This document shows, piece after piece, positions 1 through 8,466 of a stretch of DNA of 51,635 nt. Under the pieces are notes generated by a model, which was given only the letters and a program-made list of their open reading frames with translations, did not search any database and was not told the origin of the DNA. The DNA is taken from contig MWCO01000042.1 in NCBI GenBank assembly GCA_002070115.1, forward strand, positions 1 to 51,635, read 5' to 3'. The number at the start of each line of letters is the position of its first letter. Positions within the stretch are counted from its first letter, which is position 1. Source of the DNA: Deltaproteobacteria bacterium ADurb.Bin207. Its GTDB lineage: Bacteria; Myxococcota_A; Polyangia; Polyangiales; Polyangiaceae. The translations under genes and the position numbers were made by a program.

Positions 1-1
1 C

Positions 2-205
2 GATGATGGCGTGGATACTGCGCAACTGGCAAACAACGCGGTAACACCGGCAAAACTTTCCGACCGCACCCGCACATTCTTTGTGCCTGCGGTAGGCGGC
101 ATTAACGTGACAGTTCCTGGCGAATTGCCCTTTGAAATATGGAGGGGGGCGATTGTTTTGCCCCTGCCACAAAAAAAGCACATAAAGTCGAGCCCTTATA
201 CGTAA
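2..205 (+). CDS. 3' fragment of a tail-fibre-like or structural protein, cut by left edge
   Basis: An open frame enters from the left edge and stops at 203-205. It contains D-T-A-Q-L-A-N-N-A-V-T-P-A-K-L, a repeat style common in phage tail-fibre and metagenomic structural proteins, then F-F-V-P-A-V-G-G. Its last ~35 codons lie opposite the truncated SpoIID-like gene and look non-coding in this frame, so the real homology probably ends around 150-160. The style is unlike anything else in the window. It could be a genuine insertion, or a chimeric contig end. Confidence 0.35.
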   Translation, partial: DDGVDTAQLANNAVTPAKLSDRTRTFFVPAVGGINVTVPGELPFEIWRGAIVLPLPQKKHIKSSPYT

Positions 206-662
206 GAATCTGCCCGGCGGTCTGCAACACGGATTGCACGTGTTCGCGAGTCGGTGCCCCAGGACAGGTATAGACTTGGTCCATTTCCCCATCGCGGATG
301 AGGCCGGTGGTTTCGAGCTTGTAATAAAGATAGGAACGAGCGGCCACCGCCTGGGCTTGAAGGGAAGCGGAAGGCGCGCCGCCATTTTCGCATTGAACCA
401 CGTGGGGAAGATAGTCGGACTCGACGTCGATGGTCCCGAGTCCGAGAACATGAGCTTGGCAGAACGCTTCATAACGCTTGCGGGAACGTTTGCCCATGGA
501 CTCGGGAGGTCCGGAACAAGCCCACGACAAAGCGCAAGCCAGAATCAAGATAGGTCCAAAAAGCCAACGGGCACGCACGACCCTAGTGTAGTTCCAGACG
601 CGATGCGTTTGCGACAGCGTTCTTCCCATCAGGCGCACAACGCCCCTCGACGTGTTTGGCAT
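102..662 (-). CDS. SpoIID/LytB-domain lipoprotein, C-terminally truncated
   Basis: The N-terminal part has a lipoprotein-type signal ending A-L-S-W-A-C (Cys49 of the longest form). It is followed by the start of a SpoIID-like domain: D-Y-L-P-H-V-V-x-C-E near 83-92 and L-Q-A-Q-A-V-A-A-R-S-Y near 101-111. SpoIID-family proteins bind or cleave peptidoglycan, so a periplasmic, membrane-anchored role is expected. The domain breaks off soon after C-A-F-F-V-A-G-A-K, which is about half of a normal domain, and the remaining ~20 residues match nothing I recognise. The break falls near 150-165, where the fragment on the other strand begins. The ATG at 662 leaves only 21 bases to the divergent gene. A GTG at 578 would give a more typical short signal peptide. 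It is broken either biologically or by assembly. Confidence 0.6.
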   Translation of the reverse strand: MPNTSRGVVRLMGRTLSQTHRVWNYTRVVRARWLFGPILILACALSWACSGPPESMGKRSRKRYEAFCQAHVLGLGTIDVESDYLPHVVQCENGGAPSASLQAQAVAARSYLYYKLETTGLIRDGEMDQVYTCPGAPTREHVQSVLQTAGQILTYKGSTLCAFFVAGAKQSPPSIFQRAIRQELSR

Positions 663-683
663 TCATGCTAGCGTCGTTCGGAG

Positions 684-917
684 ATGAACGTCCAAATTCA
701 CTTTCATGGCGCTATCGATCGGCGCGGTTTCGAACAAGATCATATCGTCACGTGCCCTCAAGGAACCACCGTCGAGCAGGTGTTGGAACTCCTCGCCTAC
801 CCGCCGCTCCAACTTCGAGCGATCGTGGCCGTCGTGAAAGGTCGAAGGGTGGACAGAAACGAGCCGTTGCAAGATGGAGATACGCTTGATTTAATGGTGC
901 CCGCCGGTGGTGGTTGA
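684..917 (+). CDS. ThiS/MoaD-like ubiquitin-fold sulfur carrier protein
   Basis: This 77-residue protein begins M-N-V-Q-I-H-F-H-G and ends P-A-G-G-G. Length, predicted beta-grasp pattern, the central D-G-D-T-L-D-L motif and the C-terminal diglycine are those of ThiS/MoaD-type carriers. Such carriers are adenylated and thiocarboxylated at the last Gly to deliver sulfur for thiamine, molybdopterin or tRNA thiolation. No ThiG, ThiF/MoeB or MoaE gene is nearby, so the pathway cannot be told. An extra terminal Gly (three in a row) is slightly unusual. It is divergent from the SpoIID-like gene and convergent with the PHP-domain gene. Confidence 0.8.
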   Translation: MNVQIHFHGAIDRRGFEQDHIVTCPQGTTVEQVLELLAYPPLQLRAIVAVVKGRRVDRNEPLQDGDTLDLMVPAGGG

Positions 918-978
918 CAGACCGGAGCAAGACAACGCGGTTTGATCCCGCGTCGATCAAGCGGAAGAGGACGCAGCC

Positions 979-2220
979 TCATTGCGTCGATAAACCCATA
1001 TTTCCCGTTGCTTTGGCGATCGGCCCAGGAGAGGGGCGGGCATCGTTGGATTCGAGCATCACGGCTTGTGTCCATGCCATCTCACCATCGTCGCTTTGCA
1101 CCACGGCACGCACATAGCCTTCGGCTTTTTCCGTGGGAAAACATGCTTCCGTGCCATCGACTTGCGCCAGGATACGGCCCCCTTGTCCGACGAATGTCGT
1201 CGAATAGCTTTGGCCTTCTCGCGGGTCGATACGAAGATGCACATTGAGGTCGGAGACTTCCAATTCGCTGAGGCGAACTCCCGTGGACACGTAAAAGTCC
1301 CCTTGGATAAACGCTTCGCGAATGGCTTCGACGGAGCGTTGTGCGCGAACCATCACCCAGACGCGATCGCCGAGCAAGGGTTTTTTCCCGGTCATTCGTA
1401 TCGTCGCGGCATCCGCGAAATGGTGTGCATCATCCCCTCCTACCGCGATGACCGGATGTCCACGGTCGAGCATGGCGGTCCACAAGGCTTCAGCCTGTTG
1501 GATAGCCACTGTCGGTCCCGCCTTGTCGTGGTCGATGACTCCAGCATTGAAAAACTCGACCAGGCGAACTCCACGGCCCACCAATTCATCGAGCTGTGTT
1601 TCGTCGATCGCATAATGAAACGTGGGGTGATTGAGCACGAACACTCCATCCAGATCCTCGGCCCGAGCCAGGAGGTTTTGCCACACTTCCAGTCGTTGAC
1701 GGCGAAACGGAAGGTTGAAGTGCCGTCCTCGGGTTACGTCCCGCATCGGATTGAGGAACAAGACCCCCGCGTGAAACGCGCATAAATAACCGGGACGCGG
1801 CGGAGGGTCGCACGTTGCCGCATTGTAGGTTAGTTCGACCCCGGAAATCGTCAGCAAGCCGGAAGGATGCTCTTTGGGAACGGTAACGTGGTTGTGATCC
1901 GTAATGGAAATGAAGTCATATCCGCGCTTTGCATAAAATGCGATCACATCCTCGACGGGGGTAGCGGCATCGAAAGAGCGGTCGGAATGGACGTGCAGTT
2001 GTCCTTTCAGGAAGGGAACGTTGGATAGATAAGCATGGCCTTTGCAGGGTTCGAGGGCTGGGGCAGGGGGCGGTTCCTGGGAGATGGGTTGCTCCGGTGA
2101 TGGAAACGGGTCCTGCTGAACTTCGATCGGTGTGGGCGTCACCGGAACGGGCAGAGGATCCGTTTGGTAGGAAGGAGCACAACCGAGAAAAAAGAAGAAA
2201 GAAAAACCCCAAACTCGCAT
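979..2220 (-). CDS. CehA/McbA-type PHP-domain metallohydrolase lipoprotein
   Basis: A short Phe-rich signal peptide ends F-F-L-G-C-A, giving a lipoprotein, followed by a Pro-rich linker. The PHP metal-binding motifs are all visible: G-Q-L-H-V-H-S-D, S-I-T-D-H-N-H, G-V-E-L-T, L-N-H-P-T and G-G-D-D-A-H-H. The arrangement fits the CehA/McbA branch of the PHP superfamily, metal-dependent phosphoesterases or hydrolases. The substrate is unknown. The ATG at 2220 is preferred over a TTG at 2250 because it gives a proper signal peptide. The gene diverges from the Cys-repeat lipoprotein gene, with ~96 bases between the two starts. Confidence 0.8.
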   Translation of the reverse strand: MRVWGFSFFFFLGCAPSYQTDPLPVPVTPTPIEVQQDPFPSPEQPISQEPPPAPALEPCKGHAYLSNVPFLKGQLHVHSDRSFDAATPVEDVIAFYAKRGYDFISITDHNHVTVPKEHPSGLLTISGVELTYNAATCDPPPRPGYLCAFHAGVLFLNPMRDVTRGRHFNLPFRRQRLEVWQNLLARAEDLDGVFVLNHPTFHYAIDETQLDELVGRGVRLVEFFNAGVIDHDKAGPTVAIQQAEALWTAMLDRGHPVIAVGGDDAHHFADAATIRMTGKKPLLGDRVWVMVRAQRSVEAIREAFIQGDFYVSTGVRLSELEVSDLNVHLRIDPREGQSYSTTFVGQGGRILAQVDGTEACFPTEKAEGYVRAVVQSDDGEMAWTQAVMLESNDARPSPGPIAKATGNMGLSTQ

Positions 2221-2316
2221 GCCGATACAGACATCCTGCGCCTTGCGCAAGGTGATCGCAAGTTACCGGCGATTCGAATGGAAAACCGGAGCCGCGCAAG
2301 GTTGTCGCGCGAGGTC

Positions 2317-3372
2317 ATGCGCAGTAATGCGTGCTTTTCTTGCCGCTGTCTTCTACGATGCCCAGCCGTGCCATCGTCGGTTCATTTCTTTCCGCTCATC
2401 GTTTGCCTTGCCCTTGTGGGGTGTGGAAAGAAAGCTCCGAATCCCGAAGGCAATGAGTATTCGTCGTCGGACCCCGCCTCGCGAAGGGACGCTTGCATCC
2501 ACACCGATGGTTGCCGCGATCATGGGCGATGTACGGAACAGCAGGCGCGCTGTGTGGTGGCCACCGACCGGGATTGCCATCAATCCCGCGATTGCGTGCG
2601 TGATGGTCTCTGCCATGTGGTGGGTGATGGTTGCCAAGCAACCTCCGACGAAGACTGTCGGGCGACGCGTCGATGTCGTGAAAACGGTTTGTGCAGCGCA
2701 CGAAACGGCATTTGTGTGGCGGCATCGGTGAGGGATTGTCTTTCCTCGACGGAGTGCAAGAGACGTGGGCGATGTGACATGGTGAACGGCGCGTGTGAAG
2801 CCACGACGGACGCTTCGTGCAAGTCATCGATTTTGTGCAAAGAAAAGGGGTATTGCGGGATTGAAGCGGGGGAGTGCAAGGCAAAGACGGACGACGATTG
2901 CGCGAGTTCAGCGGACTGTATTGATTATGGGCAATGCAAGTTTGTCCAGGGAGCCTGTGTGGCGGTGGACGACGGCATGTGTCGGCGGTCCAAGCGATGT
3001 CGGTATCTTGGTCTTTGTTCCGCCCGAGAGGGGCAGTGCATTGCGGCGAGCGATCAGGACTGTCGTTCTCAGCAAGCGTGTGAGTTGCATGGCCGATGCA
3101 CGGCCAAGCAAGGGCGTTGTGAGGTAGGGAGCGACGACGACTGTCGATGGTCGGAGGTATGCCATCGATTTGGACGTTGTGTATCCCGAGGCGATTCTTG
3201 TGTCGTGGGAGGGGGCGACGTTTGTCGTGGGTTGGAAGGATGCCGGCGGTTCGGTATGTGCATGCCTGTCGACGGCGCGTGTCGTGCCACGAGCGACGAG
3301 GATTGTGCGAATTCGGAGGGGTGTAGGCTCGACAATCGTTGTCGATTACGGGAAGGCGTATGTATCCGATAA
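2317..3372 (+). CDS. Cys-rich lipoprotein with eleven 27-residue repeats
   Basis: After a signal peptide ending L-A-L-V-G-C-G the mature protein is almost wholly eleven tandem repeats of 27 residues. Each has four cysteines in the spacing C-x5-C-x5-C-x6-C-x7, with consensus elements G-R/L-C and A-T-S-D-x-D-C. Regular Cys pairs imply disulfide-bonded modules, so the protein should sit at the periplasmic or outer surface on a lipid anchor. The ATG at 2317 is chosen because the open frame further upstream would overlap the divergent gene and lacks a signal peptide. The K+ channel gene starts 14 bases downstream, so the two are probably co-transcribed. No enzymatic motif is visible and the role is unknown. 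Confidence 0.75.
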   Translation: MRSNACFSCRCLLRCPAVPSSVHFFPLIVCLALVGCGKKAPNPEGNEYSSSDPASRRDACIHTDGCRDHGRCTEQQARCVVATDRDCHQSRDCVRDGLCHVVGDGCQATSDEDCRATRRCRENGLCSARNGICVAASVRDCLSSTECKRRGRCDMVNGACEATTDASCKSSILCKEKGYCGIEAGECKAKTDDDCASSADCIDYGQCKFVQGACVAVDDGMCRRSKRCRYLGLCSAREGQCIAASDQDCRSQQACELHGRCTAKQGRCEVGSDDDCRWSEVCHRFGRCVSRGDSCVVGGGDVCRGLEGCRRFGMCMPVDGACRATSDEDCANSEGCRLDNRCRLREGVCIR

Positions 3373-3386
3373 AGGAGAGGTGAGCC

Positions 3387-5081
3387 TTGAAGTTTCTGAG
3401 CAGTCAGCTCAGCTACATGCTGGAGAAGCATCAATCGCGTCGAAATCTCATAGCTTTCGCGCGATTTTTGATGTTGTTGGGGATCGTCATTTCGATCTTC
3501 ACGGTGCTGTTCCACGTGCTGATGGTCTATGAGGGCAAGGCACATTCGTGGGTGACGGGGCTCTATTGGACGTTGACGGTGATGTCGACGTTGGGGTTTG
3601 GGGATATCACGTTCGAGAGCGACGTGGGTCGGGCGTTCAGCATCGTGGTGTTGCTCTCGGGGATCGTCTTGCTCCTGATCGTGCTTCCCTTCGGTTTCAT
3701 TCGTTTTTTTTATGCGCCTTGGCTCGAGGCGCAGCTTCGGTCCCAAGCGCCGAAGGGCGTACCTCCGACCACGACGGGGCATGTATTGTTTTGTTCGTGG
3801 GATGCGATCACACGGGGGCTTGCGGAGCATTTTTCTCTGTTGGGCATACCGTATTATGTGCTGGAGCCGGATCCCGTGAAGGCAACGGATTTGAATATGG
3901 AGGGGACACCTGTCGTACGAGGGGATCTCGATGCGTGTGCGACGTATGAAGCCGCACGAATTTCGCAGGCGCGAGCGGTGTATACGGGTTTGGATGACGC
4001 CACCAACACGAGCATCATTCTGACCGTACGGGAGGCGTGTACGACGGTTCCCATGATTGCATCGGCGGAGAATGATGAGTCTGTCGATCTATTGGAACTC
4101 GCGGGAGCTTCGCATGTATTGCCTTTGAAGTTTCGATTGGGCGAACAATTGGCGAACCGGGTACAAGCAAGCGAGTGCCGGTCGCATGTGATCGGTCAGT
4201 TCGAAAACCTCATCATTGCCGAATTTCCGGTGTACAAAACCCCATTTTCGGGTCGTACGCTGCTCGAATCCGAAATACGCAAGCTCACGGGAGTCAACGT
4301 CGTGGGAGTGTGGGAGCGGGGGCGTTTGCGGCAAGTCAAACCGACGACGATTCTCGAGGATTGGACGATTCCTGTGGTGGTGGGGACGGCGGAACAGATT
4401 GCGGCTTTGGATGAACAGCTTCACACGGATTCGGTCAATGGTCATCCCGTGATCGTGGTGGGTGGGGGAAAAGTAGGGAGAGCGACGGCGGCTGCGTTGG
4501 TTCGAAAAGCCGTGCCCGTCCATTTGTTGGAACACGATCCGGTGGTGGCGGCCAAAGCGCAACCTTATGCCACCCAAGTTTTCGTGGGAGAAGGCGCGGA
4601 TAGAAGTCTTCTGCTGCAAGCAGGAATCGACAAGGCGCCATCGGTGGTGCTCACCACCAATGACGACGCCATGAACATTTATTTAAGTATCTATTTTCGG
4701 AAGCTCAATCCCGACTTACGGATCGTGGCCCGTATCACCCACGAGCGTAATATCGAGTCGATTCATCGCGCGGGGGCCGATTTCGTTCTCAGCTATTCGG
4801 CTCTTGGTCAGGAATCGGTACTTGCCATCGTCCAGAAGCGGGATTTCGTGTTTCTCGGTGGGGATGTCGAGTTTTTCGTGCTCGACGTTCCTCCCTCCCT
4901 GGTGGGAAAAACGCTGCGAGGAAGCGGTATTGGGGCACAAACGGGACTCAACATCATCGGACTTCGAGAGGAGCATGCTACGACGAACCCTGGTCCTGGC
5001 ACGGTGCTCGTGCAAGGCGCGGAGTTGCTTGCGATCGGTACGCAGCAGCAACATGGGGAATTCAAAAAAATCTTCGGATGA
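3387..5081 (+). CDS. Potassium channel with two tandem RCK (TrkA-N/TrkA-C) units
   Basis: This 564-residue protein has two membrane helices (about 23-47 and 82-104) flanking a pore loop with selectivity filter T-L-G-F-G-D at 68-73. Two cytoplasmic RCK units follow. The first Rossmann fold begins near 127 and the second near 353 with V-V-G-G-G-K-V-G-R-A; each is followed by a TrkA-C-like lobe. Two RCK units in one chain resemble the GsuK/MthK-type ligand-gated K+ channels of prokaryotes, so nucleotide or ion gating of K+ flux is likely. The start is a TTG at 3387 with a strong A-G-G-A-G-A-G-G Shine-Dalgarno at about 3372-3379. The filter has Phe where Tyr is more usual. Confidence 0.87.
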   Translation: MKFLSSQLSYMLEKHQSRRNLIAFARFLMLLGIVISIFTVLFHVLMVYEGKAHSWVTGLYWTLTVMSTLGFGDITFESDVGRAFSIVVLLSGIVLLLIVLPFGFIRFFYAPWLEAQLRSQAPKGVPPTTTGHVLFCSWDAITRGLAEHFSLLGIPYYVLEPDPVKATDLNMEGTPVVRGDLDACATYEAARISQARAVYTGLDDATNTSIILTVREACTTVPMIASAENDESVDLLELAGASHVLPLKFRLGEQLANRVQASECRSHVIGQFENLIIAEFPVYKTPFSGRTLLESEIRKLTGVNVVGVWERGRLRQVKPTTILEDWTIPVVVGTAEQIAALDEQLHTDSVNGHPVIVVGGGKVGRATAAALVRKAVPVHLLEHDPVVAAKAQPYATQVFVGEGADRSLLLQAGIDKAPSVVLTTNDDAMNIYLSIYFRKLNPDLRIVARITHERNIESIHRAGADFVLSYSALGQESVLAIVQKRDFVFLGGDVEFFVLDVPPSLVGKTLRGSGIGAQTGLNIIGLREEHATTNPGPGTVLVQGAELLAIGTQQQHGEFKKIFG

Positions 5082-5261
5082 TAGGGCGATCATCTCCGCG
5101 CAAACCACCATGGTTCCGCCAGGCAAGGAGCCAGCGGAAGGATCGAGCGATCAGGGTTGCATCATCGGAGCTGCATCTTTATGTACCTAACGTGCTCCAA
5201 CCTTCAGCCTCCCATGGATGCACCGCATACCACTTATCGTTACCTCTTGTTCCGAGGAGAA

Positions 5262-5274
5262 AGGAATCATTCCT
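5262..5274 (+). promoter_or_regulatory. Inverted repeat between Shine-Dalgarno and start of the barrel gene
   Basis: AGGAAT-C-ATTCCT is a perfect 6+1+6 inverted repeat just after the purine-rich Shine-Dalgarno stretch (5254-5266) and 6 bases before the ATG at 5280. It could be an operator or could occlude the ribosome site as a short hairpin. This is a sequence observation only. Confidence 0.25.
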
Positions 5275-5279
5275 CCATC

Positions 5280-5783
5280 ATGAATAGAAAAACTTTCTTG
5301 CTTATTGGATTGACCGCTTTGGGTTTGAGTATGGCAACGCCTTTGTCCCAGGCTCGCGCGGATGAGATTCGCAAAAGTGGCAACTTCGGGCTTGGGCTTG
5401 GGGTAAGCACGTTTGCCGCACCGCTATCGGCAAAGTACTTCATGGCCGACAGTCACGCTCTGCAATTCAATGCGGGATTTTTTCAAGACGATCTGGATTT
5501 CGAGGGGCAAGGGGTTGGATTGGGACTCGATTATCTTTTCGAGATGCCCGCGATCACCAGTGGAGGTGGCGTTGAACTCGGATGGGCGGCAGGTCTCGGT
5601 CCTGCCTTCGGAACTGCTCATGGCCACTCCGCCCTTGCCGCGGTAGGAGTGCTCGGTCTCGAGTTCAATATCAAAGCCATCTCCGTGGACTTCGTATTGG
5701 AGTATCGCCCTCAATTGCTCCTCACCCCTGACGTCGACCTCGATCTCGTCGAATTCGGAGGGCATGCGCGCTATTACTTCTGA
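5280..5783 (+). CDS. Small outer-membrane beta-barrel protein
   Basis: The 167-residue product has a Sec signal peptide with a cleavage site near S-Q-A-R-A-D-E. Alternating hydrophobic/polar strands with many Gly follow (G-N-F-G-L-G-L-G-V, G-V-G-L-G-L-D-Y-L-F, V-E-L-G-W-A-A-G-L-G). It ends H-A-R-Y-Y-F, with the terminal aromatic typical of BamA-recognised outer-membrane proteins. It is probably an 8-stranded barrel of unknown function. The ATG at 5280 is chosen because it opens the signal peptide; the reading frame remains open 41 codons further upstream. Confidence 0.7.
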   Translation: MNRKTFLLIGLTALGLSMATPLSQARADEIRKSGNFGLGLGVSTFAAPLSAKYFMADSHALQFNAGFFQDDLDFEGQGVGLGLDYLFEMPAITSGGGVELGWAAGLGPAFGTAHGHSALAAVGVLGLEFNIKAISVDFVLEYRPQLLLTPDVDLDLVEFGGHARYYF

Positions 5784-5935
5784 TCCCCGTATCCGGTAGG
5801 CACCTATTTTCTTGGCGCGTGCCCCCGCGGGCAGGCTGGACCTTTGCCCTTCGGCGGCCCCGAAGAATCTACCGGCTCATCCCTTCCAGCTCGTGTATTC
5901 TTTCATGAGCCTCCCCCGATCCAGGAGCTGTTGCC

Positions 5936-8443
5936 ATGATTCGAGCCCGCGTATTTCCCATCCTGATGACGATCCCGAGTCTTCTGGTTGCCGCTTGTTC
6001 TTGCAGTGAGGAAGGAGGGACCGCATCGCCTCCCGGCGCGGATTCCGGAACCGATGGGGCGATGGATGGGTCGACGGACGGACCTATGGATTCGACCATC
6101 TTCGATACCAGCAAACCTGATGTCGACAGCGAGTGTCCGGGGGGCTGCGATGATGGGGAAGTATGTTCTCACGGCCAATGTGTCCCCCTCTCGCCCTGCA
6201 CGGATGACAACGATTGCAGCAATGACAGCTATTGCGATCCGCAAACCGGTTGCATCCCTTGGGGGACACCGCCTGGTAAGACGCACGATCCGGAGTGCAT
6301 TTTTGTAATCGCTCCTGGTCAGTTTGCGCCCACGGTTCGGTGTGAGTTTTCCTCAGCGCCACCCGGCGATCCGTTTCCGAACCATCTCGATGTGCAGGCT
6401 ACCCCGGTTGTCGTCAACTTCAACCAGCCGCCTGTCAGTGGTCCGCCCAGCATCATTGCTCCTTTCACGGCCACGGTGCCTGGCTCGTATACGGAAGGAC
6501 TCGGCGTGCTTCGCATTTTACGTGGAACCGACTGCACGGTCGAAGCGGTGTTGGGAGGCACCGATCTCGATGGCGATGGCATCGTGGACTGGGTTGCATC
6601 GCCGGCCACACCAGCCTTGGGAGACCTGGATGGCGATGGCGTGGCGGACATCGTGACCTACGGCGGAGATGGTTCGTTGCTCGCATTTACGCGAAAATCC
6701 GGCGTATGGTCTTTGCTTTGGAAAGGACGGGACTCCGCTGGCGGTAACGTATTCATCGACCCGATATACTCGTGGACACCGGATCGTTCGGCCAATTGGG
6801 CGGGGCCGTCGATCCACGACTTGGATGACGATGGTGTTCCTGAGATCATCCGTGAAGGTTATGTTTTCTCGGCGGAAGGGATTCTACTGTCCGGTCTTCC
6901 CCCGGGATATGCGCCTGCATCATCAGGCCTCAATCCGGTGCTTGCCAATCTCGACGACGATCCGGACATCGAGTTTACGAATGGCCAATTCATTTGGGCG
7001 TGGTCCAACGGTCAATGGGTACAGGAAGGGACATTTCCTGGCGCGAGTCCCTCAGCGCCTGGATATGTAGCGGTTGCGGATTTTGGTCCGTATGGTTCTG
7101 GTTCACCCACGACACCGGAGATCGTGGTGGTACGAAGCAGCTATGCGATGATTTACGCAACCGATGGCACGTTTGCGATGGATCCGATTGCGATCCCTGG
7201 TGGGGGCGGAGGCAATCCCACGGTAGCCGACTATGATGGCGATGGGCTTCCGGAGTTGGGCGTGGCGGGAGCGGATTATTACACCGTCTTCGATATCGAT
7301 TGCACGGCAACGCCGAGGGCGGGTGGACAATGCGCATCCACCGGTCAGCAGCGATGCGATCACGTAGCCGGTAGCGAATGTCCCGCCGGTATTTTATGGT
7401 CTCGCAAGACGCAGGATCACTCTTCCAACATCACGGGTTCATCGGTATTCGATTTCGAAGCCGATGGGAAAGCAGAAGTCGTATATGCCGACGAGTGTTT
7501 CGTTCGCGTGTATGACGGCACCACGGGAGACGTATTGTTCAGCCAATACCGTTCCTCATGCACATGGTTTGAAAACCCTGTGGTTGCCGATGTAGACGGC
7601 AATTTCCGAGCGGATCTCGTCGTGCCTTCCAACCTGGCTTGTGCGCAGGGGGGAGCGGGAGTGGCTTGCGGTGATTTGAATGAGGATGGAGTCGATCCGC
7701 AATTTGCGGGACTCCGATGCAAAGAAGCGACGGATTGCGTTTCGGGGTCATGCGTCGATGGTTTGTGTCGATGCACATCCACGTCCCAGTGTTGTTCTTC
7801 CCAAGACGATGCGCTTTGTCTCGAAATGGGTTTTGCCTGTGTCAATCCACCGGCTTCGATTGGCGGAGAAAAAACGTGTCGTGCGGCTCATCCTCATGGT
7901 GTCACGGGCATTCGCGTATATTCCGATAGTCAGGACAGGTGGGTGAGATCGCGCACGGTGTGGAACCAGCATGCTTATGCGGTCACCCATGTGCATGACG
8001 ACGGAACGATTCCTGCCACATCCGCATGGGTCAAGAATTGGGAACATCCGGATTTGAATAATTTCCGGCAGAACGTGCCGGGAACACCCAACGGTCAATC
8101 CACCGCGGATCCCACGGCGGGCGCGAGCCAATTCAACGCTTGTGGTGGAGGCAAAGCCATGCTCAATGTCGCGATTTGCAATCGGGGCGCCGATGCGATG
8201 GGAGCTGGTGTATCCGTTGGTTTTTATGATGGTTCCGAACTCGTTTGTGAAACCAAAACATCCTCAGCCCTTCAACCTGGCGAATGCGAAACCGTCACTT
8301 GTACCTGGGACAACCCTCCGACGTCGTCTACATCGGCCAAAGACATCAAAGTCGTAGCCAACTATGACGGTGCTTTGCGCGAGTGCAAAGAAGGCAATAA
8401 CGAGGGGATCATCACCGGGGTGTATTGTGCCAAGCCTCGCTGA
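5936..8443 (+). CDS. FG-GAP/VCBS-repeat lipoprotein with Cys-rich and CARDB-like parts
   Basis: The signal peptide ends L-V-A-A-C-S-C, so this is a lipoprotein. It continues with a Ser/Gly/Asp-rich linker and a small Cys-rich module (C-x-G-G-C-D-D-G-E-V-C). FG-GAP-like repeats follow with calcium loops of the D-x-D-G-D-G type (D-L-D-G-D-G-I-V-D, D-L-D-G-D-G-V-A-D, D-Y-D-G-D-G-L-P-E). These predict an integrin-like beta-propeller at the cell surface. Further Cys-rich stretches lie near residues 570-650. The C-terminal ~110 residues resemble a CARDB/Ig-like domain (V-A-I-C-N-R-G-A-D, L-Q-P-G-E-C-E-T-V). No catalytic motif is visible; adhesion or surface binding is a guess. It is convergent with the methyltransferase gene. 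Confidence 0.75.
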   Translation: MIRARVFPILMTIPSLLVAACSCSEEGGTASPPGADSGTDGAMDGSTDGPMDSTIFDTSKPDVDSECPGGCDDGEVCSHGQCVPLSPCTDDNDCSNDSYCDPQTGCIPWGTPPGKTHDPECIFVIAPGQFAPTVRCEFSSAPPGDPFPNHLDVQATPVVVNFNQPPVSGPPSIIAPFTATVPGSYTEGLGVLRILRGTDCTVEAVLGGTDLDGDGIVDWVASPATPALGDLDGDGVADIVTYGGDGSLLAFTRKSGVWSLLWKGRDSAGGNVFIDPIYSWTPDRSANWAGPSIHDLDDDGVPEIIREGYVFSAEGILLSGLPPGYAPASSGLNPVLANLDDDPDIEFTNGQFIWAWSNGQWVQEGTFPGASPSAPGYVAVADFGPYGSGSPTTPEIVVVRSSYAMIYATDGTFAMDPIAIPGGGGGNPTVADYDGDGLPELGVAGADYYTVFDIDCTATPRAGGQCASTGQQRCDHVAGSECPAGILWSRKTQDHSSNITGSSVFDFEADGKAEVVYADECFVRVYDGTTGDVLFSQYRSSCTWFENPVVADVDGNFRADLVVPSNLACAQGGAGVACGDLNEDGVDPQFAGLRCKEATDCVSGSCVDGLCRCTSTSQCCSSQDDALCLEMGFACVNPPASIGGEKTCRAAHPHGVTGIRVYSDSQDRWVRSRTVWNQHAYAVTHVHDDGTIPATSAWVKNWEHPDLNNFRQNVPGTPNGQSTADPTAGASQFNACGGGKAMLNVAICNRGADAMGAGVSVGFYDGSELVCETKTSSALQPGECETVTCTWDNPPTSSTSAKDIKVVANYDGALRECKEGNNEGIITGVYCAKPR

Positions 8444-8466
8444 TCGAATGGCACGAACCACTATCG

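Noticed and set aside
5076..5099. Hairpin GATGAT/ATCATC spanning the stop of the K+ channel gene as a terminator
   Set aside because: It is AT-rich, includes the stop codon and has no U-run.
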